Assembly (NCBI GenBank): GCA_949545755.1 | Contig: CATITK010000156.1 | Span: 1 to 45,467 of the forward strand | Length of the DNA stretch: 45,467 nt | Direction of reading: 5' to 3' | Source: Polaribacter sejongensis | GTDB lineage: Bacteria > Bacteroidota > Bacteroidia > Flavobacteriales > Flavobacteriaceae | In this document: one piece after another, positions 9,356-19,904 of the stretch | How positions within the stretch are numbered: the stretch's first letter is position 1 | Layout of the letters: each line of letters starts with the position of its first letter | The notes under the pieces: generated by a model | The model's input: only the letters and a program-made list of their open reading frames with translations | The model's database searches: none | What the model was told of the DNA's origin: nothing | Made by a program: the position numbers and the translations under genes

Positions 9356-10357
9356 ATGAAGAACTTTTTCTTACATCTTATTTTGGTCTTATCATTACTT
9401 GAAATCACCTCAATACAAGCTCAGTACACAGAGGTAATAAACTCTAACAGACCTGGTTTTTCTGAGAGCCCTTATAGTGTTGGCACAGGAGTTTATCAAT
9501 TTGAAAGTAATTTTTTCTACAAAAATACAAGTATTGAACCTACTTTTTCACAACCGCAATCTTTTGGAGTTGACCTCCTTTTTAGAACCTGTTTTTTTCT
9601 AGAAAAATTAGAATTAAATACCCAATTAACGTATCAAAGAGATAAAGTAGCTTTTAAGAATATTTTCTCTTCTCACTATTTCACGACTGGACTCAGCAGG
9701 ATGTCAATAGGTGTTAAATATTTATTATTTGAACCAAAATATACTGATAAAACGAAAGAAGTTAGAAGTTGGAAAAGAAGATTTTCTTTTGACAAAAAGC
9801 GATTTATTCCTTCTGTAGCTATTTATGTTGGTCTGAATACAAATTTTGTAAGTGAAATTTATAAAACGGAAAGTATTACCCCAAAAGTGGGTGTTTTACT
9901 TCAACATAATTTAACGAATGAATTTAACGTAATTTCGAATGTTTTTTATGACAAAATAGGATCTGACTTTTCTGAAATTTCTTACACAATTACTGCAACA
10001 CAGAATTTCAGTGTTCAATGGTCTGGCTTTATAGAACATCAAGGAATCTTTCAAAAATACCAAAATAATCTAAATTTTGGAACAGGTTTGGCGTATCTCT
10101 TTAGTGAAAATTTTCAGATTAATGCCTCTACTAGGTTTCTTCAAGAAGGGAAATCCCAAGGATTTTATGGCAGTTTAGGTATCTCTTATAGAATTGACAG
10201 ACACCAAGATTCTTTTACTGACTTAGATCAAATAGGAACAAAAGACAGTAACAAACTAAGTGTTTTTTTTAATAAGATTTTGAGTTTATTCAAGAAAAAA
10301 GGAAACAAAAAAAACAAGGTAAAAAGAAGTAGAAAAAGAAAAAAAAGAAAAAGATAG
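9356..10357 (+). CDS. MetA-type outer-membrane beta-barrel protein with basic C-terminal tail
   Basis: A 333-residue protein with a signal peptide (hydrophobic core LHLILVLSLLEITSI, cleavage near QAQ) and a series of amphipathic beta strands. The start of the mature part (TEVINSNRPGFSESPYSVGTGVYQFE) fits the transporter family grouped as the MetA pathway of phenol degradation (PF13557); the pathway name is a historical label and no phenol genes are nearby. The barrel seems to close at GFYGSLGISYRID. It is followed by about 50 residues that include a short hydrophobic helix and a run dominated by Lys and Arg (KKKGNKKNKVKRSRKRKKRK), which is unusual for an outer-membrane barrel. Confidence 0.75.
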   Translation: MKNFFLHLILVLSLLEITSIQAQYTEVINSNRPGFSESPYSVGTGVYQFESNFFYKNTSIEPTFSQPQSFGVDLLFRTCFFLEKLELNTQLTYQRDKVAFKNIFSSHYFTTGLSRMSIGVKYLLFEPKYTDKTKEVRSWKRRFSFDKKRFIPSVAIYVGLNTNFVSEIYKTESITPKVGVLLQHNLTNEFNVISNVFYDKIGSDFSEISYTITATQNFSVQWSGFIEHQGIFQKYQNNLNFGTGLAYLFSENFQINASTRFLQEGKSQGFYGSLGISYRIDRHQDSFTDLDQIGTKDSNKLSVFFNKILSLFKKKGNKKNKVKRSRKRKKRKR

Positions 10358-10411
10358 ATAAAGGCGTAAATCCAACTATAAAAAGCTACTAAAGAAAACG
10401 AATAGAAAGAT

Positions 10412-10419
10412 TAACTTTG
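10412..10419 (+). promoter_or_regulatory. -7 box placed for a leaderless mRNA (GNAT-like gene)
   Basis: TAACTTTG is a perfect TAnnTTTG match ending exactly four bases (TTAC) before the ATG at 10424. With the usual Bacteroidota spacing, transcription would begin at or next to the A of the ATG. No clear TTG is seen 17-23 bases upstream. Confidence 0.55.
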
Positions 10420-10423
10420 TTAC

Positions 10424-11583
<1,160 letters not shown>

Positions 11584-11673
11584 AAATTAAAAATTCCTAA
11601 CTTTTGAACATAATAATTTTTATACTTTAGCTCTCTAAAACATTGAATTTTTAAAAATTTTGAAACTTAAAAA

Positions 11674-12402
11674 ATGCAACTATTCTATAATTCGGAAATT
11701 TCTATAGAAACAAAACAAATTACTTTTGATAAAATTGAGAGTAAACACATTGTCCGTGTCTTACGTAAAGAAGAAAATGACATTCTTAAAATCACCAATG
11801 GAAAGGGTTTTTTGTTTGATGCAAAAATTCGTCTTGCAAGCGACAAAAAATGTACTGCAGAAATTATAAATTTCGAAGAAAAACAGAAACCTTGGAACTA
11901 TTATTTACACATAGCAATTGCGCCAACTAAAAACAATGATAGAATTGAATGGTTTTTAGAAAAAGCGACAGAAATTGGTATTGATGAAATTACGCCAATT
12001 ATTTGTAGTAATTCTGAACGAAGAGTTATAAAACTAGAACGTTTTGAGAAAATTTTACAAGCTGCCATGAAGCAATCTTTAAAATTTACACTGCCAAAAT
12101 TAAATAAGCCTATAAAATTAAATGAATTCATCAATCAAGATATTGATGGAAAAATTTGTATTGCGCATTGTGAATCTTTCGACAAAAATTCAAAAAAAAG
12201 AGAAAAGAGATTTTTAAAATCTATCGTAGATTCATCTGAGAAAACTACAATTTTAATTGGTCCTGAAGGTGATTTTTCTTCAGAAGAAATAAAAAAATGT
12301 TTGAAAAAAAACATGATTCCTATTTCTTTAGGTGAAAGTAGGTTGCGAACAGAAACTGCGGGCTTAGTGGCTGTTAATACAATTTCATTTATCAATCAGT
12401 AA
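11674..12402 (+). CDS. rsmE: 16S rRNA (uracil-1498-N3)-methyltransferase RsmE
   Basis: A 242-residue SPOUT methyltransferase that modifies U1498 of 16S rRNA. The N-terminal PUA-like part contains HIVRVLRKEENDILKITNGKG. The C-terminal knot domain has EWFLEKATEIGIDEITPI, the SAM-binding LIGPEGDFSSEEI (about residue 197) and RLRTETAGLVAVN. The length is normal. The 128-base gap before it holds the heptamer repeat and no clear strong promoter. Confidence 0.95.
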   Translation: MQLFYNSEISIETKQITFDKIESKHIVRVLRKEENDILKITNGKGFLFDAKIRLASDKKCTAEIINFEEKQKPWNYYLHIAIAPTKNNDRIEWFLEKATEIGIDEITPIICSNSERRVIKLERFEKILQAAMKQSLKFTLPKLNKPIKLNEFINQDIDGKICIAHCESFDKNSKKREKRFLKSIVDSSEKTTILIGPEGDFSSEEIKKCLKKNMIPISLGESRLRTETAGLVAVNTISFINQ

Positions 12403-12442
12403 GTTTTCCTTATCTTGCTTTCAATTCTTATCAAAATAATTA

Positions 12443-13084
12443 ATGAAGCAAATTTTATTCTTTTTATTTATATCTCTAAACTTTTCAGGGCACACACAAG
12501 ATGTTGCCATTTTAAAATATAATGGTGGTGGAGATTGGTATGCAAACCCAACTGCTATTCCTAATTTAATAGCATTTTCGAACAAAAATATAAAAACCAA
12601 TATTCCTGAAAACCCACAAGGAGTTGCAATGGGAAGTGAGGATATCTTTAACTTTCCATTATTATTTATGACGGGTCATGGAAATGTGTTTTTTTCTGAG
12701 GACGATGCGAAAAACCTCCGAAATTATTTAATTTCTGGTGGATTTCTACATATTTCAGACAATTATGGTTTAAATATATTTATACGGAGAGAAATGAAAA
12801 AAGTATTTCCTGATATTGAATTTCAAGAGATTCCAACAAAGCATCCAATTTATAATCAAACATTTAAATTCCCAAACGGAATTCCTAAAATTCATGAACA
12901 TGATAAGAAACCTGCACAAGGTTTTGGGCTTTTTTATAAAGGACGATTAATTGTTTTTTATGATTATGAAACCGATTTAAGTGACGGGTGGGAAGATGAG
13001 ATAATACATAACAATCCTAAAAGCGTAAGAGAGAAAGCACTTCAAATGGGTGCAAATATTATAGAATACGCTTTTAAAAACTAA
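12443..13084 (+). CDS. DUF4159 domain secreted protein
   Basis: A 213-residue protein with an N-terminal signal peptide (MKQILFFLFISLNFSGHTQ). The rest matches DUF4159: VAILKYNGGGDWYANPTAIPNL, then FPLLFMTGHGNVFFSEDDAK and YLISGGFLHISDNYG. The alternating strands resemble a class I glutamine-amidotransferase-like fold, as in other DUF4159 proteins, but no catalytic Cys is visible. It is probably periplasmic and the function is unknown. It lies 40 bases after rsmE and may be cotranscribed with it. Confidence 0.85.
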   Translation: MKQILFFLFISLNFSGHTQDVAILKYNGGGDWYANPTAIPNLIAFSNKNIKTNIPENPQGVAMGSEDIFNFPLLFMTGHGNVFFSEDDAKNLRNYLISGGFLHISDNYGLNIFIRREMKKVFPDIEFQEIPTKHPIYNQTFKFPNGIPKIHEHDKKPAQGFGLFYKGRLIVFYDYETDLSDGWEDEIIHNNPKSVREKALQMGANIIEYAFKN

Positions 13085-13119
13085 GTTTCGTAACAACTAA
13101 AAATCATCAATTAAATTTT

Positions 13120-14022
13120 ATGCAAAACCAAATAGCGATAGATGATATTAAAATAAATTTTGATGAAAGTGGTTTATGGATTTTAAATATAGCTATAGCC
13201 ATAATTATGTTTGGGGTTGCACTAGGAATTACATTAGATGATTTTAAACGACTTTTTAAAAACCCTAAAATAGTATTTGTTGGTGTTTTATCACAATTTT
13301 TCTTGTTGCCCGCTGCTACTTTTTTAGCAATTTTAGTTATAAAACCCCAGCCTAGTCTTGCTTTAGGAATGATGATGATTGCTGCTTGCCCTGGAGGTAA
13401 TGTGTCAAACTTCTTCAGTAAAATGGCTAGAGGAAATCTAGCATTGTCAGTTAGTTTAACAGCTTTTGCAACATTAATTTGTATTGTGATGACTCCTTTT
13501 AATTTACAATTTTGGGGAAGTCTATATGAACCTACCAACCAAATATTAAAAACAGTTTCATTAGATCCTTTTGATTTATTAAAATTGGTTTGTTTAATTT
13601 TAGGAATCCCTTTAATTCTTGGAATGCTTCTAAAACATACGTATCCTGAAGTGGCGGATAAAATGGAAAAAGTTTTAAAACCACTATCAATGTTGGTTTT
13701 TATTACATTAATTATCATTGCCTTCTCTCAAAACTTAGCCATCTTTATAAGCCATATTCACCACGTTTTATTATTGGTTATTTTTCACAATATTTTTGCT
13801 TTTATAATAGGATTTTACACTGCAAAAAGTTTTAAACTAAATAAAAGAGACTGTAAAACGATTGCTATTGAAACTGGAATACAAAATGGTGGCTTGGGTT
13901 TGTTACTTGTTTTTGGGTTTTTTGAAGGTTTAGGAGGAATGGCTTTACTAGCTGCATTTTGGGGGATTTGGGATATTTTCTCTGGGATTATTTTAGCAAC
14001 ATACTGGGGAAGGAAAAAATAA
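13120..14022 (+). CDS. BASS (bile acid:sodium symporter) family transporter
   Basis: A 300-residue membrane protein with about nine hydrophobic helices. The family signatures are FGVALGITLDDFKRLFKNPK, AACPGGNVSNFFSKMARGNLALS (about residue 90) and TGIQNGGLGLLLVF (about residue 247), which form the sodium-binding crossover region. The likely role is Na+-coupled uptake of an organic anion such as a pantoate- or keto-acid-type solute; bile acids are not implied. It is one of a run of plus-strand genes 25-60 bases apart. Confidence 0.9.
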   Translation: MQNQIAIDDIKINFDESGLWILNIAIAIIMFGVALGITLDDFKRLFKNPKIVFVGVLSQFFLLPAATFLAILVIKPQPSLALGMMMIAACPGGNVSNFFSKMARGNLALSVSLTAFATLICIVMTPFNLQFWGSLYEPTNQILKTVSLDPFDLLKLVCLILGIPLILGMLLKHTYPEVADKMEKVLKPLSMLVFITLIIIAFSQNLAIFISHIHHVLLLVIFHNIFAFIIGFYTAKSFKLNKRDCKTIAIETGIQNGGLGLLLVFGFFEGLGGMALLAAFWGIWDIFSGIILATYWGRKK

Positions 14023-14046
14023 ACTTTAATATAAGAGATATCATTT

Positions 14047-15135
14047 ATGGTTCAAAAAATTTGGTTTACACTCGTTTGGAGTTATATAAAACTTGGATTG
14101 TTTTTTTACAGTAAAAGAATTACCGTTTTAGGTAGAGAGAATATCCCAAAAAAGGGGGCTGTTATATTTGCTGTAAATCATCCTAATGGATTGTTAGATC
14201 CTTTATATGTGACCACAACAAATAGCAGACAAAATCATTTTTTGGTGAGGGCTGCATCATTTAAGAATCCGCTCATAAAAAAGATTTTGGAATCATTATA
14301 CTTAATGCCTATTTATAGAATTAGAGACGGAATTAAACAGCTTTCAAATAATCAAGAAATTTTTGAAAAATGTTTTAATATTCTAAAAAAAGGCGAAACT
14401 TTGATGATTTTCCCTGAAGGAAGTCATCATAAGAAAAGAACCATTAGACCTTTAAGTAAAGGTTTTACAAGAATCGTTTTTGGAGCTTTAGAGAGATACA
14501 AAAACTTAGAAATCACCGTTATTCCTGTAGGAATCACCTACCAACATTCTTCTCATTTTCCAGCGAAAGTAATTGTAAATTATGGAAAGAGAATAACAAC
14601 AAGAGCCATTTTTGAAACAAATACACCTGCAAAATCAATTAACATTTTAAAAGCGAAAGTTAGTGTGCAACTAAAAGAATTAAGTGTTCATATCGATGAT
14701 AATGAAAGCTATGCAGCTATTTTACAAAAGTTAAATGAAGCGCAAGTAGATTTTACAGAAGTTGAAAAAGTAAATAAAATGATTAAAAATAAATTGTTTT
14801 CTACTAGAAAATCTCCTAAAAAAAACTATTTGAAACCTCTGTTTTATCTCATTATTGTAAATAGTTGTATCCCTTTTTTACTATGGAAAACCACCTACAA
14901 GAAAATTGATGAAATTGAATTTATAGATACTTTTAGATTTGGTTTTAATTCGTTGCTTTTCCCTCTATTCTTAAGTATTCAAGGTTGGATTTTAAGTCTT
15001 TATTTTGGAAAGATGGTTGGTTTTTTTTATGTAGCATGCTCTGCTTTCTTACTTCTTATTTACTCAAAATTTGCACCTACAAATTCAAAAAAACATATTG
15101 AATTAAAGGAAGCTAGCAAGAGTGTAAAGCCTTGA
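14047..15135 (+). CDS. PlsC-type 1-acylglycerol-phosphate acyltransferase family protein
   Basis: A 362-residue membrane-associated acyltransferase. The catalytic block is NHPNGLLDPLYV at about residue 46, and the glycerophosphate-binding block is FPEGSHHKKRT at about residue 122. The C-terminal third adds two or three hydrophobic helices, making the protein longer than classical PlsC (about 245 residues), as in the larger Bacteroidota group. It probably acylates lysophosphatidate or a related lipid. The exact acceptor is uncertain. It begins 24 bases after the BASS gene. Confidence 0.85.
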   Translation: MVQKIWFTLVWSYIKLGLFFYSKRITVLGRENIPKKGAVIFAVNHPNGLLDPLYVTTTNSRQNHFLVRAASFKNPLIKKILESLYLMPIYRIRDGIKQLSNNQEIFEKCFNILKKGETLMIFPEGSHHKKRTIRPLSKGFTRIVFGALERYKNLEITVIPVGITYQHSSHFPAKVIVNYGKRITTRAIFETNTPAKSINILKAKVSVQLKELSVHIDDNESYAAILQKLNEAQVDFTEVEKVNKMIKNKLFSTRKSPKKNYLKPLFYLIIVNSCIPFLLWKTTYKKIDEIEFIDTFRFGFNSLLFPLFLSIQGWILSLYFGKMVGFFYVACSAFLLLIYSKFAPTNSKKHIELKEASKSVKP

Positions 15136-15225
15136 TTAAAGCAATTCCCTGAGCCCTCCCCTTTTTTTTAAAAAGCAAATGCATTTTCGTCTTCACTCAA
15201 AATAAACTCAAGCTGTAAATAACTA

Positions 15226-18144
15226 CTAATCTAAAATAGCATCTTGAATAACTTGTTGAATTTCTGTTCGCATATTTTGTTCTATCAAACCTATATTTTC
15301 CATAGTTGGGTATACTCTATTTGACAAAAAGACATAAACAATTCCACTTTTTGGATCTGCCCAAGTGTAAGTACCTGTAAAACCAGAATGCCCAAAACTC
15401 TCCTCGGAAACGCACCCACAAGTTGCTTTCACTTCAGGATCTAATTGTGGCTTATCAAACCCCAAACCTCTACGCACTTTTTTATCAGCGAAATAACGAT
15501 GATTAAATGTATCTAGAGTTACTGTTTTTAAATAACGTTTGCCTCCATAATACCCTTTTTGCAAATACATTTGCATAATTTTCGCAACATCATTAGCATT
15601 CGCAAACAAACCTGCATGACCTCCTACTCCTCCCAACATTGCTGCCCCCATGTCATGCACATGCCCGTGTAATAATTGCTGACGATAATACGTATCTTTT
15701 TCGGTGGGAATAATTTCTTTTTTAGAGAATTTCTGAAGTGGCAAATAAGTTGTTCTATTGGCTCCTAAAGATTGATAAAACACTTCATCAGCTAATACAT
15801 TTAAAGGCTTTTTATAGCTCATTTCTATCACTTCTTTGAAGAGATAATAACCTAAATCGCTGTACTTATAACCCGCTTCTTCTTGTTGATCTGCTTCCCT
15901 AATGTATTTATAAATAGTATCTTTATAATTGGACTTTAAATAAATATTTTCAGCAATGTTTAAAGTGTACTTTTTTGATTTCTCACTACTGTAATACATT
16001 GGTAAATTTGCACCTGTAAGACTGTCTTGAGTTGCTTTATAAAAAGGAATCCATGCCTTTAATTTACCATAATGTGAAAGAATTTCTCTAACAGAAACAC
16101 CTGCTTTATTTGTATTTTTAAAGCTTGGAAGAAGGTCACCTAAATTGTCACTTAGAGATATTTTTTGATCTTCTTGTGCTTTCATCAACAGGGGTAAAGT
16201 CGCAAGTATTTTTGTAAGGGAAGCAACATCATAAATATCTGAGTTTTTAACTTTTGTTGTTTTTTTATCGGTTTGATACCCATAACTTTTATTTAAAACA
16301 ACCTGACCTTTTCTTGCGACTAAAACTTGAAAACCAGGAGCCATTTTCTCATCCAAAATGTGTGTTGCTAAAGAATCTATTTTTTCTAATTTTTTTGAAG
16401 ATAATTGTACCGCTTCAGGAATGGTATATTGCAACCTGCTTAATCTTGGGGTAAAACGACCATGACCTTCTAAAAAGTTGTTTTTGATAGAAACTGGTAG
16501 TTTTCCTTTTGCACTTATTGCTCCAAAAATAAGTTGTGCAGATAGTTCTTGTGCCAATTTACTATTTTGATAAGAAACAATTAATCCTTCTATATTGGAT
16601 GCTTTTTTTATTTGTAACAAGCTATAAGGGCTAGCAAAAACATCTAAAATAACCGTATTCTTTTTAGAGATTTCTTGTATCCAAAGTAGTTCTTTCTTTT
16701 CAAATTTATAACTTTTCCAAGGATGCAAATTTGATTTATGGAACCCGATAATCACCAAATTATAGGGTTTTAATTTATTGAGAATTCCTTTTAAATTTTT
16801 ATCAGAAACCACGGTTACTTTTGTGTAATTCTGTAACATATCCACAAAGTGATTTCCAGAATCGTCTCCTAAATTTACATAAGCAATTTTACGCTTTTCT
16901 AAATTTTTGATCGGAATTATTTCTGTACTATTTTGAACAACAGTCAATGAATTTTTAATCAATTCTCTGTGCAATAATTCATCTGCGATCGTATTTAAAT
17001 CCTTCTGAATATTTGCTACTTTAACAGGTTGATATTGATGTAAGCCCGCCCAATATTTTGCTTTTAATATTTTTTGAACAGAAATATTTATTCGCTGTTC
17101 TGAAAGTGTTTTTGAAGCAATCGCTTTTTTAATTAAAAGAACAGTTGCTGGAACATCTTGCGGAATTAATAATAAATCGTTCCCTGCTTGAATTGCTGCT
17201 AAATCTATTGCTGAGGAAGTTGCATAATTCGCAGCACCTTTCATATTTAACCCATCAGTAATAACCAATCCTAAAAAACCTAATTTCTGTTGCAATAAAT
17301 TGGTGACCACGTTTTTAGACAACGAAGTTGGCAATCTACTGTCTGGCTCTAAACTTGGTATACTTAAATGCGCAGTCATTACACTTGCGATTCCTGCATC
17401 AAATACTTTCTTATATGGATATAATTCAATAGCATCTAAACGCTCCATCTCAAAATTTAAAACCGGTAAAGTGTGATGAGAATCGGATGCTGTATCTCCA
17501 TGACCCGGGAAATGTTTTGCGCTTGCCAAAACCCCTTGGCTTTGTATTCCTTGAGTAAAAGCAATGGCTTTTTGAGTTACATTTTCTTTATTTTCTCCAA
17601 AAGAACGGTTTCCAATAATAGGATTTTCAGGATTTGTATTGATGTCTACTACGGGTGCAAAATTTATATGAATCCCCAATCGCTTACAATGTTTTCCTAA
17701 ACGTTCTCCAAATTGTTTAATCAAAGAATCATTTCTAAGGGCACCTAAAGTCATGTTCCAAGGAAATCGATACGTGTTCTTCAAACGCATATCTAAACCC
17801 CATTCTCCATCAAAACCAATGAGTAAAGGTAGTTTCGCATCAGCTTGATATTTGTTATTCAATTCTGCCTGCTTCTCGGGTGTTCCCTGCATAAAAATTA
17901 AATTCCCAACATGATATTCTGTAATCATTTTAGCGATAAAATCTTCGTGCTTTTTATCCTTATTTGAATATGCTTGTACCATAAACAACTGACCTATTTT
18001 TTCATCTAGAGACATCGTTTTCATAATACTATCTACCCAAATATTTTGAGCTTCTGCATCTTTTGTTCTTAAAGGATCTAGACTTTGTGCAGATACACTA
18101 AAAACAAGACTTATAAAAAAGAGCATCAGTAAGGTATTCTTCAT
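15226..18144 (-). CDS. Glycoside hydrolase family 3 (NagZ-like) fused to a beta-lactamase-type serine hydrolase
   Basis: A 972-residue exported two-domain enzyme. A signal peptide (FFISLVFSVSAQ) is followed by a GH3 domain with NagZ hallmarks: KHFPGHGDTASDSHHTLP (about residue 208, the Asp/His dyad loop) and VITDGLNMKG (about residue 296, the nucleophile Asp). After a GH3 C-terminal-like segment comes a class C/penicillin-binding-type serine hydrolase with SLTK (about 640), YSD (about 760) and HSGFTG (about 920). Both domains keep their catalytic motifs. It likely trims N-acetylglucosamine and peptide or ester groups from cell-wall material in the periplasm. The fusion is recurrent in Bacteroidota. 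Confidence 0.92.
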   Translation of the reverse strand: MKNTLLMLFFISLVFSVSAQSLDPLRTKDAEAQNIWVDSIMKTMSLDEKIGQLFMVQAYSNKDKKHEDFIAKMITEYHVGNLIFMQGTPEKQAELNNKYQADAKLPLLIGFDGEWGLDMRLKNTYRFPWNMTLGALRNDSLIKQFGERLGKHCKRLGIHINFAPVVDINTNPENPIIGNRSFGENKENVTQKAIAFTQGIQSQGVLASAKHFPGHGDTASDSHHTLPVLNFEMERLDAIELYPYKKVFDAGIASVMTAHLSIPSLEPDSRLPTSLSKNVVTNLLQQKLGFLGLVITDGLNMKGAANYATSSAIDLAAIQAGNDLLLIPQDVPATVLLIKKAIASKTLSEQRINISVQKILKAKYWAGLHQYQPVKVANIQKDLNTIADELLHRELIKNSLTVVQNSTEIIPIKNLEKRKIAYVNLGDDSGNHFVDMLQNYTKVTVVSDKNLKGILNKLKPYNLVIIGFHKSNLHPWKSYKFEKKELLWIQEISKKNTVILDVFASPYSLLQIKKASNIEGLIVSYQNSKLAQELSAQLIFGAISAKGKLPVSIKNNFLEGHGRFTPRLSRLQYTIPEAVQLSSKKLEKIDSLATHILDEKMAPGFQVLVARKGQVVLNKSYGYQTDKKTTKVKNSDIYDVASLTKILATLPLLMKAQEDQKISLSDNLGDLLPSFKNTNKAGVSVREILSHYGKLKAWIPFYKATQDSLTGANLPMYYSSEKSKKYTLNIAENIYLKSNYKDTIYKYIREADQQEEAGYKYSDLGYYLFKEVIEMSYKKPLNVLADEVFYQSLGANRTTYLPLQKFSKKEIIPTEKDTYYRQQLLHGHVHDMGAAMLGGVGGHAGLFANANDVAKIMQMYLQKGYYGGKRYLKTVTLDTFNHRYFADKKVRRGLGFDKPQLDPEVKATCGCVSEESFGHSGFTGTYTWADPKSGIVYVFLSNRVYPTMENIGLIEQNMRTEIQQVIQDAILD

Positions 18145-18184
18145 GTATTTTTTAAAGTGATTTTGGGTGTTTTAACAGCAATGC

Positions 18185-18670
18185 TTAAACCAAAAAGCGT
18201 TTGTGCCAACTTTCTTTTGCTTGAATTTCCCAATTATTTTCAAAATCTGCTTTTGTAGCCACCATATTATTAAACACGATCGTTTCTGGAGTTACGCTAT
18301 TTTCTTTAACAAGAGTCTGAAAATCAGATAATTTAACTAAATTAACAACCTCATTATCTTTATAAGTAATGTTCATTTTATTCATTAAATCTATTTTTAA
18401 TTCCGTTTCTAACTCTTTTATAAAACGAACAGAACTATCGATAGAACATCCAGAAATTGAATTAAAACTTTCATCTACTGCCAACACTAAAAACTGATTG
18501 TATTTTATAGTAAAAGATCCTTTTAAACCCTCTCCATGACGAGTCCATTGATTAATAAACTCGACCGCTTTTGCTGAAATAAATTCAATATCCTTTTCAA
18601 TAAATACCCTATCGGATTGGTAAATCCAAACGCGAGAATTATCTGGTAAATTTTTATATTGTGTAAACAT
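18185..18670 (-). CDS. Conserved hypothetical protein (family often labelled ABC transporter ATPase)
   Basis: A 161-residue soluble protein starting at ATG 18670 (FTQYKNLPDNSRVWIYQSDR). A longer frame reaches 18742, but its extra 24 residues are unlike the rest and seem to be untranslated sequence. Bacteroidota relatives are often named ABC transporter ATPase, yet no Walker A, Walker B or LSGGQ motif is present, so that name has no support here. The function is unknown. It lies 75 bases after the exonuclease gene and 40 bases before the GH3 fusion on the same strand. Confidence 0.7.
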   Translation of the reverse strand: MFTQYKNLPDNSRVWIYQSDRVFIEKDIEFISAKAVEFINQWTRHGEGLKGSFTIKYNQFLVLAVDESFNSISGCSIDSSVRFIKELETELKIDLMNKMNITYKDNEVVNLVKLSDFQTLVKENSVTPETIVFNNMVATKADFENNWEIQAKESWHKRFLV

Positions 18671-18745
18671 CTTTAATTGTGTAATTGTTAATTCGTTGAA
18701 TTGTATAATGAATAAGTTAAGTAAATATCTTAGAAATAACAATAA

Positions 18746-19573
18746 TTACCTCAAATTAAACTTCTGTTGAAGCGCTTGTAACTTGTCTGCTTCTGACATC
18801 GGCTTTTTTTTAGTTGACATTCTTTCTTTAATCTCTCTTAAAACCTTTTTGGTATACAAAGGAAAATCTGCATTTTGGATCCAATTGTGATACCCAGAAT
18901 TTTCTTTAAAAACGGCTTCTACTGTTCTACCTTTGTATTTTCCAAAAGAAAATATTTCTTGATTGTCATCATTCATCAAAATAAAACCTGCAAAATCGGC
19001 TCTCACTCCATGTGTAGAATAATCACTTAAAGCAGTTACAGAATTTTCTAAGTCTTCATACTTATCTAATTGGGCTAACAAAATTTCATAGGTAGCATTG
19101 GTATCTGCTTCTGCACCATGTGCACCTTCTAATTCTTTTCCGCAGTAAAATTTATACCCAGCACCTAGAGTTCTTTGTTCTTTCTTATGAAATATAACTT
19201 GCACATCTATTGCTTTTCTATTCTTCATATTAAAGTCAATTCCTGCACGCATTAATTCTTCTGCTAATAAAGGAATATCAAACCTATTTGAGTTAAATCC
19301 CGCCAAATCTGCAGCAGCAATCATTTCGTTTATTTTTGGAGCAAGCTCTTTAAAAGTAGGTTCTGTAAGCACTTTTTCATTGGTAATTCCATGAACATCT
19401 ATAGATTCTTTTGGAATTACCATTTCAGGATTTACCAACCATGTTTTACTTTCCTTATTTCCATTTGGAAACACTTTTAAAATTGATATTTCTATAATTT
19501 TATCTGTTGCAATATTTGTGCCTGTTGTCTCTAAATCGAAAAAAACAATAGGTTTTGTTAAGTTTAAATTCAT
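18746..19573 (-). CDS. 3'-5' exonuclease, DnaQ/PolC epsilon-like (DEDDh)
   Basis: A 275-residue nuclease of the DEDDh superfamily. ExoI motif: FFDLETTGTNIATDKIIEI (residues 10-28). ExoII: AGFNSNRFDIPLLAEE (about 90-105). ExoIII: HGAEADTNATYEI (about 150-162). All four acidic residues and the His are present. The C-terminal third (FSFGKYKGRTVEAVF, then YHNWIQNADFP) is the small extra domain common in Bacteroidota copies. It degrades single-stranded or mismatched 3' ends; whether it acts as a proofreading subunit or a stand-alone nuclease is not visible. Confidence 0.9.
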   Translation of the reverse strand: MNLNLTKPIVFFDLETTGTNIATDKIIEISILKVFPNGNKESKTWLVNPEMVIPKESIDVHGITNEKVLTEPTFKELAPKINEMIAAADLAGFNSNRFDIPLLAEELMRAGIDFNMKNRKAIDVQVIFHKKEQRTLGAGYKFYCGKELEGAHGAEADTNATYEILLAQLDKYEDLENSVTALSDYSTHGVRADFAGFILMNDDNQEIFSFGKYKGRTVEAVFKENSGYHNWIQNADFPLYTKKVLREIKERMSTKKKPMSEADKLQALQQKFNLR

Positions 19574-19597
19574 TTGCTTTTTAATTTTTTTTTAAAT

Positions 19598-19628
19598 AAA
19601 AAGTACCTTTTAAAACGTTAAGATACAA
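19598..19628 (-). promoter_or_regulatory. Putative promoter of the exonuclease gene
   Basis: On the minus strand TTG (19626-19628) is followed after 20 bases by TACTTTTT (19598-19605), one mismatch from TAnnTTTG. The exonuclease ATG is 24 bases further on. Confidence 0.45.
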
Positions 19629-19896
19629 TTATCTGTGTTTTAGAATTTAATAATTAATAATCTTAAATTCAATTACTTGAGAATTTTACCTTTGTAATGC
19701 TCCTTTATTTTCACATAACAATTCTTCCTTGTAAATATTTTTTAAAGATAGAAAAAAATGTGATTTTATTTTTCATATTCTCTATATTTATAATAAATAT
19801 TTTCAAATTAAAATAATCTTTGAAGATTCAAATTTTTGATTCTTAACTTCTAAAGTTATCCCCTACAATTATTTATTTTAAACCTTTTAATTTTGT

Positions 19897-19904
19897 TATT
19901 TTTG
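19897..19904 (+). promoter_or_regulatory. -7 box placed for a leaderless mRNA (FAD oxidoreductase gene)
   Basis: TATTTTTG matches TAnnTTTG exactly and ends four bases (CAGC) before the ATG at 19909, so the predicted mRNA would have essentially no leader. No TTG lies 17-23 bases upstream. Confidence 0.5.

Noticed and set aside
13107-13718. A 203-codon minus-strand frame opposite the BASS transporter
   Set aside because: It is a shadow of a well-supported transporter with clear family motifs, and its own product looks like no known protein.
15177-15186. AAATGCATTT palindrome between the acyltransferase and GH3 genes
   Set aside because: A 10-bp AT-rich palindrome with no loop or T run is expected by chance; not called a terminator.
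18671-18742. Longer start for the conserved hypothetical gene
   Set aside because: The extra residues are AT-driven and hydrophobic and unlike the family N-terminus at ATG 18670.
19689-19696. TACCTTTG as a promoter in the 335-base gap
   Set aside because: There is no TTG at 17-23 bases and the nearest plus-strand start is over 200 bases away; kept only as a remark in the region entry.
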